Shown here one piece after another: positions 60,270-64,000 of a DNA stretch of 64,000 nt (positions within the stretch are counted from its first letter, which is position 1; each line of letters opens with the position of its first letter). The notes under the pieces are model-generated. The model was not told the DNA's origin, made no database searches, and saw nothing but the letters and a program-made list of their open reading frames with translations. A program made the translations under genes and the position numbers. Source of the stretch: JALEFZ01 sp039817415. Lineage in GTDB: Bacteria > Bacteroidota > Bacteroidia > J057. The DNA lies in the NCBI GenBank assembly GCA_039817415.1, contig JBCBVV010000004.1, positions 62,001-126,000 of the forward strand, in the 5' to 3' direction.

Positions 60270-61019
60270 TTAAGCCATTACCATCCCACCATCCACATTG
60301 TAAACTTGGCCGGTTACATAGGTGGACATATCAGAAGCTAAGAACACACAAAGGTTTGCGACATCCTCAGGGCTTCCTGCACGCTTTAGGGGAATATTTT
60401 CCAACCAAGCAGCTAGTTCTTTTTCAGGTAAACTATCCGTCATTTCCGTTGCGATAAAGCCTGGAGCGACTACATTGGCGCGAATGTTTCGACTTCCCAC
60501 CTCGCGGGCTACTGATTTGGTAAAACCAATCATTCCAGCTTTAGAAGCAGCATAGTTTGCCTGTCCTGCATTTCCTTGCAGTCCTACAACAGAAGAAATA
60601 TTGATAAAGGAACCTGCGCGCTGCTTTAACATAGGGCGAAGGGCAGCCTTGGTGGTATAAAAGACTGAGTTCAGATTGGTTTGGATGACCTGGTCCCAAT
60701 GGTCTTCTCCCATTCTCAAGAGGAGAGTATCTTTGGTGATACCAGCATTGTTGACGATGACGTCTAGTCTAGAGAATTCCGAGATGATTTGATCGATCAT
60801 TCCCTGTACGGCTTCAAAATTACCCGCATCTACCTGAAATCCTTTTCCAGGCTTACCTACAGCAGCCAATTCTTCCTCCAGAGACTGTGCTTTTTCTACG
60901 GACGATCGGTAGGTGAAAGCTACCGTAGCTCCTTGTTTGGCGAATTCAGTGGCGATGGCGCGACCAATTCCACGGGTAGCACCTGTAACAAGACATATTT
61001 TTCCTTCTAAAAGGCTCAT
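60270..61019 (-). CDS. fabG: 3-oxoacyl-[acyl-carrier-protein] reductase
   Basis: A 249-residue short-chain dehydrogenase with the full classical set: NADPH-binding TGATRGIG (12-19), the NNAG motif (90-93), N115, S143 in ISSVVG, and Y156/K160 in NYAASKAG. The C-terminal GQVYNVDGGMVMA is typical of FabG. It reduces 3-oxoacyl-ACP in each cycle of fatty acid synthesis. It is a bit unusual to sit apart from other fab genes. The SMI1/KNR4 gene follows 3 bp downstream. Confidence 0.95.
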   Translation of the reverse strand: MSLLEGKICLVTGATRGIGRAIATEFAKQGATVAFTYRSSVEKAQSLEEELAAVGKPGKGFQVDAGNFEAVQGMIDQIISEFSRLDVIVNNAGITKDTLLLRMGEDHWDQVIQTNLNSVFYTTKAALRPMLKQRAGSFINISSVVGLQGNAGQANYAASKAGMIGFTKSVAREVGSRNIRANVVAPGFIATEMTDSLPEKELAAWLENIPLKRAGSPEDVANLCVFLASDMSTYVTGQVYNVDGGMVMA

Positions 61020-61097
61020 AGCGTAAGCGTTAATCTTCTGTAATTAGAAGGCGAATATAAGGTTTTTGTGGGATTTGAGACTTTATTTTACCACAGA

Positions 61098-61129
61098 TTT
61101 GGGAGTAATTTCAGGCAGATGTATTTTTA
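61098..61129 (+). promoter_or_regulatory. weak candidate promoter of the M23-like lipoprotein gene
   Basis: TTTG (61098-61101) followed after 20 bases by TATTTTTA (61122-61129), one mismatch from TANNTTTG. It supports the GTG start at 61182 rather than one at 61068, which would lie upstream of this element. Consensus-based only. Confidence 0.3.
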
Positions 61130-61181
61130 TTTTTATCTGAAATTTGTTAATCTAGCATTCCGTAATAGATTGATTATCAGC

Positions 61182-62423
61182 GTGAAAAAAATAGCTCATT
61201 CCCTCCTAAACTTTCTCCTTCTTCTGGCTTTGATTTCCTGCCAACAACAAGCCTCAGATACCACTGTGGCCATTGGTAAGAGAATTCCTGCCCCAGAACT
61301 TAAAAGGATGAGCTACGAATTGTATGGCCTAGATGTCAAATCCAAGGAAATTCTTCAAGGTACTTTGGGAGAAAATCAGTTCATGCAAGATGTACTAAAA
61401 CAGCACGATGTTCATCACACACAAATCGATGCCATGGAACAAAAATCCGGGCAAGTATTTGATGTCAGAAAAATGCGGGCAGGCAATGCCTATACCTTGG
61501 TTAAGAATACTCAAAACAAAGTTGAATTCTTCATATACGAGAAATCACCAACAGACTTTGTTGTCTTTGATTTTAGCGATACCCTTTCTGTGTATGAAGG
61601 CTCTCAAGCTGCCATTCATCGTGAAATAGCCATAGGAGGACAAGTCCAATCTACCCTCTACCAGACCATCAAATCACTAGGACTTGAAGTTCGACTTGCC
61701 AAATCCCTGGAGGAGATATTTGCCTGGACAGTAGATTTCTCCCACCTAGAAACGACTGACTTTTTTAAAGTTATTTTTGAAGAAGCATATGTAGATGAGG
61801 AATCCATAGGAATGACCAAAATACTGGCAGCCCAGTTTCACCATGACGGGGAGGACTACTATGCTTTTTATCATGAAGACGACTCATTGATCAACTACTT
61901 TGATCACGATGGACTTTCAGTCAAAAAATCTTTCCTACAAAGCCCTCTTAAATACACCGTAACCAATGCAGGGCAGGAAGTCTCTCCTTCATTAAGAAAC
62001 AGGCAACAAAGATTATATGTAGCCAGTGAAGGCACCCCAGTTCAAGCGGTAGCTAGGGGTAGGATCATACAGCTCAAGAACAACAGTAGAGAACCCATTG
62101 TCATCAAAATTGACCACGGAAATGGCTATCAAACCGTCTACCAAAACTTAGGAGAGTTGGTTGACAGCCTTGTAAATGGATCCCTGGTGAATCAAGGGGA
62201 ATTAATAGGGTCGGTTGGCCCAGGAGTAAATGGAGAATCCGGCAGTTTTTCTCTCCAATACTTAAAAAATGGCAAACCAGTGAGACCAATTGCGAACGAC
62301 CCTTATCAGTTGGCCAATGATTCTTTACCCAAGGTTTTTATGAATCAGTTTGTTTCCGCCAGAAAGAACCTTGAAAGAGGCTTACAAAATATCTCTCTTG
62401 TGCTTCCTGACAATGAACAATAG
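61182..62423 (+). CDS. degenerate M23 (LytM-like) lipoprotein, likely non-catalytic
   Basis: A 413-residue lipoprotein with signal VKKIAHSLLNFLLLLALISC (GTG start) and lipobox LISC. It has the general plan of peptidoglycan M23 endopeptidases: an N-terminal OapA/LysM-like half (IPAPELKRMSYELYGLDVKSKEI; GNAYTLV) and a C-terminal LytM-like domain (about 310-390) with GTPVQAVARGRI, DHGNGYQTVYQNL, and GSVGPGV. But the expected zinc ligands are absent: the HxxxD segment is RQQRLYVAS and the HxHFE segment is SFSLQYLK. Therefore it is probably not an active endopeptidase. By analogy with EnvC and NlpD it may regulate amidases. The 61068 start is less likely. Confidence 0.8.
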   Translation: MKKIAHSLLNFLLLLALISCQQQASDTTVAIGKRIPAPELKRMSYELYGLDVKSKEILQGTLGENQFMQDVLKQHDVHHTQIDAMEQKSGQVFDVRKMRAGNAYTLVKNTQNKVEFFIYEKSPTDFVVFDFSDTLSVYEGSQAAIHREIAIGGQVQSTLYQTIKSLGLEVRLAKSLEEIFAWTVDFSHLETTDFFKVIFEEAYVDEESIGMTKILAAQFHHDGEDYYAFYHEDDSLINYFDHDGLSVKKSFLQSPLKYTVTNAGQEVSPSLRNRQQRLYVASEGTPVQAVARGRIIQLKNNSREPIVIKIDHGNGYQTVYQNLGELVDSLVNGSLVNQGELIGSVGPGVNGESGSFSLQYLKNGKPVRPIANDPYQLANDSLPKVFMNQFVSARKNLERGLQNISLVLPDNEQ

Positions 62424-62743
62424 TTCTCGTTTTACTCATCTTTGTTTTGAAAAGGGAAATCCCACCTGGTTTAAGGGCTAATTTTGGTCATGGAAGTTAC
62501 GCTTTTGGCAGTTAATACAGAATTTCTGACAATTCGGTACTGGCATATTCTATCTACTGTGCTTTTTTTCTTCTTAACTTATTCTTTCACAGAAGAATAG
62601 GACACAGGTCAAGGAGGAAATTTTACTCGTTTTTTTCGTACATTTGACCTATTATTGTTTAAAAGGCACAAATACTTATACTCCCCGTCAACACTGTTTT
62701 CAAGAATATTGTATTCACGAACTTGTTCAATAATCGTCAGGAA
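62424..62743. other. non-coding gap, nothing recognised
   Basis: This 320-bp, AT-rich gap between the LytM-like lipoprotein and the next plus-strand gene holds no convincing gene, hairpin or repeat. A TATTATTG (62650-62657) resembles a -7 box with one mismatch, but no -33 TTTG is seen at the right distance. Confidence 0.6.
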
Positions 62744-63277
62744 ATGAAACCACTATTTACTCTAGCTGCTTTGATTCTTTCCGCTACCCTTGCAGTAGGA
62801 CAGAACAATCTGTTTATCCCCTTTGGCCAATCAAAGTCAGAGGTAAGAAGTTACTTAAACACCCGAGATTACATCACGCAGATCGTTGAAGACACTGAAA
62901 TGCAGAGCCTTCGTGCAGAACTAGACACGAAGAAGTCTGTGGAGTACGCCTTTAAAAATGGAAATCTTTACGCAACCAGTGTAACAAGAAATTATCCTGA
63001 CAAGAAGATTGCCAAGGATATTCAGAAAAATGTGCTTGATTACATGGACTATATCAGCCGGGGTGCACTCCAGCAAAATAATCAAGATGGCATCACTGCA
63101 TATACTGTGGTGGTTGATTCTAGGGTAATTAAACTCTTTGTTCAACCACACTCCTCTAGCACTACTTTAACATTAACTTCTATTAGTAGGGAGTTTATGC
63201 CTGAAGGAGCAGATCAGGACTTTATGTATGAGACTGAGCTGTTGAAGAAATTGCAGAAATCCTACATTTCCAATTAA
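62744..63277 (+). CDS. exported protein of unknown function
   Basis: A 177-residue exported protein with the signal peptide MKPLFTLAALILSATLAVGQ. The mature part starts NNLFIPFGQSKSEVRSYLNTRDYITQI, reminiscent of small Bacteroidota proteins that monitor changes in sequence-coded mRNA or lipids, but I do not recognise a family. It has a helical KIAKDIQKNVLDYMDYISRG stretch and a C-terminal beta part (AYTVVVDSRVIKLFVQPHSSSTTLTLTS). The frame opens 7 codons upstream at 62723, but the ATG at 62744 begins the signal peptide. A bidirectional hairpin follows. Confidence 0.75.
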   Translation: MKPLFTLAALILSATLAVGQNNLFIPFGQSKSEVRSYLNTRDYITQIVEDTEMQSLRAELDTKKSVEYAFKNGNLYATSVTRNYPDKKIAKDIQKNVLDYMDYISRGALQQNNQDGITAYTVVVDSRVIKLFVQPHSSSTTLTLTSISREFMPEGADQDFMYETELLKKLQKSYISN

Positions 63278-63317
63278 TGAGCAATCCTTAGCGTCAAATA
63301 CGCAAGAGCAAATACAC

Positions 63318-63343
63318 AAAAGCCCGGCACTAGTCGGGCTTTT
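63318..63343. terminator. bidirectional terminator
   Basis: Nine-base arms AAAAGCCCG (63318-63326) and CGGGCTTTT (63335-63343) with an 8-base loop. It ends the plus-strand gene that stops at 63277 and, since the GNAT stop codon (63330-63332) lies inside the loop, also the minus-strand GNAT gene. Confidence 0.85.
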
Positions 63344-63842
63344 CTATTTCATAAATCTGAGCCTTGCCTAGTCCCTCTACCCGCTCTTCACGCTTCCATT
63401 TCATTCCTATCTTTTCCAACACCCTAATAGAAGCTCCATTAGCCGTCATCGCCCTTCCAATCACCTTATTTAACTTCAGCTCCTCAAAGCCTATTTGCAG
63501 GGCTAGCATAGCTGATTCCGTGGCATATCCTTTTCCCCAGTGTGCTTGATGGAAACGAAATCCCAGGTCTACCCATCCCTCCTTATGCTTTTTGAGTCCA
63601 CACCAACCTAAAAACTCACCCTTTTCCTTTGAAATGACCGCCCATCGCCCCATACCGTCCTTTTCATAAGCATCATAGTTCCTAATAAATTCATAGGCTT
63701 CTTCAATGGTACCAAATGCTTGATCTCCTGTATATTTCAGGACTTCTTGATCAGCATTTAACCTAAAAAAGTGTAAGCCATCACCAGCTACAAATTGTCT
63801 TAGAAAGATTCTACCTGTCTGTCCAACGATTATGTCATCCAT
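63330..63842 (-). CDS. GNAT family N-acetyltransferase (RimJ/RimL-like)
   Basis: A 170-residue acetyltransferase: MDDIIVGQTGRIFLRQF, YTGDQAFGTIEEAYEFIRNYD, WAVISKEKGEFLGWCGLKKHKEG, then the acetyl-CoA pyrophosphate-binding region HQAHWGKGYATESAMLALQIGFEELKLNKVIG and the C-terminal NGASIRVLEKIGM. This matches the RimJ/RimL group that acetylates protein N termini or small amines. The substrate is unknown. The frame is open to 63857, but that start lies directly behind a terminator hairpin, so 63842 is used. Confidence 0.85.
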   Translation of the reverse strand: MDDIIVGQTGRIFLRQFVAGDGLHFFRLNADQEVLKYTGDQAFGTIEEAYEFIRNYDAYEKDGMGRWAVISKEKGEFLGWCGLKKHKEGWVDLGFRFHQAHWGKGYATESAMLALQIGFEELKLNKVIGRAMTANGASIRVLEKIGMKWKREERVEGLGKAQIYEIEKPD

Positions 63843-63857
63843 ACTTCTAACATACAA

Positions 63858-63889
63858 AAAGGCTCCTTCTTTGGTGAGAGGGAGCCTTT
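63858..63889 (-). terminator. terminator of the gene at the right edge
   Basis: Nine-base arms AAAGGCTCC (63858-63866) and GGAGCCTTT (63881-63889) with a 14-base loop; on the minus strand a T-run follows (cctttttg). It ends the minus-strand T9SS gene fragment. Confidence 0.8.
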
Positions 63890-63911
63890 CGTTATCGTTT
63901 AGGTCTGATTT

Positions 63912-64000
63912 TTATTTCGAGACCATTATTTTTCGTACCAATTTTTCGCCTTTGGATCCAATCAATAAGATCAAGTAGCCGCCGGGTTCAAGGATACCGG
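63912..64000 (-). CDS. C-terminal end of a T9SS-sorted protein (partial)
   Basis: The last 28 codons of a minus-strand gene that runs off the right edge. The translated tail contains LEPGGYLILLIG and ends with a basic KGEKLVRKIMVSK, which matches the type A T9SS sorting domain (GxYxLxI...K). Only this fragment is visible, so the rest of the protein is unknown. A terminator lies just after the stop. Confidence 0.8.
   Translation of the reverse strand, partial: GILEPGGYLILLIGSKGEKLVRKIMVSK

Noticed and set aside
1..64000. mobile elements, phage or plasmid genes
   Set aside because: No transposase, integrase, terminal inverted repeats, phage structural genes or partition genes are seen.

Overview
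The window looks like a chromosomal segment of a heterotrophic, probably aerobic member of the Bacteroidota. The sequence-based reasons are an adjacent SusC/SusD outer-membrane pair, several secreted proteins with type IX secretion (T9SS) C-terminal sorting domains (S8 protease, lamin-tail protein, M43 protease, and a gene fragment at the right edge), GLUG, PKD and Calx-beta surface modules, no recurrent Shine-Dalgarno motifs, and at least one TANNTTTG-like -7 box. The style (LytTR and TPR histidine kinases, very large PKD-rich proteins, ArsA-HSP20 ATPase, AlkB) fits Saprospiria/Lewinella-like or Cytophagia-like bacteria, but no rRNA or marker phylogeny is available here. Base composition is even and there is no tRNA, rRNA, insertion sequence, phage gene or CRISPR array, so this reads as core or ordinary accessory chromosome.

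Layout. 0-6 kb: the end of a CrtI-like oxidoreductase, then two two-component systems (a divergent LytS-type kinase and LytTR regulator; a TPR kinase followed by a NarL-type regulator). 6-14 kb: a PcaF-type thiolase, small conserved cytosolic proteins (DUF1456, DinB-like), a hybrid GAF histidine kinase, a membrane-anchored alpha/beta hydrolase, a fatty acid hydroxylase family protein and a Crp/Fnr regulator. 14-15.5 kb: a MarR regulator with palindromic operator candidates, a DOMON lipoprotein and an NTF2-like secreted protein. 15.6-20.5 kb: an M16 metalloprotease and an S8 protease with a sorting tag. 20.5-30.6 kb (minus strand): a lamin-tail T9SS protein, then SusC, SusD, an Ig/GLUG lipoprotein and a serine alpha/beta hydrolase lipoprotein, which look like one nutrient-uptake operon. 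30.7-33 kb: an SLC13 transporter with an SGNH hydrolase. 33-35 kb: a membrane-tethered HTH-like protein and a beta-barrel protein. 35-40.4 kb: an ECF sigma factor with Hsp20, GH16 glycosidase, YdeI-like protein, SH3 protein and an ArsA ATPase with an HSP20-like domain. 40.7-45.4 kb: a lytic transglycosylase with tandem palindromes upstream, a cytosolic substrate-binding-like protein, two tiny reading frames, AlkB and a LysM protein. 45.5-54 kb: prfC, an ankyrin protein and an 1846-residue M43 protease with Ig-like repeats. 54-64 kb: Bax-inhibitor-like protein, NTF2-like protein, unknown membrane protein, VWA protein, SMI1/KNR4 protein, fabG, a LytM-like lipoprotein lacking its zinc ligands, a GNAT enzyme and the tail of another T9SS cargo protein.

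The clearest functional theme is envelope and extracellular degradation: secreted proteases, glycosidase and lipase-like enzymes plus TonB-dependent uptake. The most useful leads are the MarR operator set, the palindrome pair before the lytic transglycosylase, the LytM-like protein without metal ligands, the membrane-tethered HTH-like/beta-barrel pair and the SusCD-hydrolase operon. No single locus is convincingly a new defence or mobile system.
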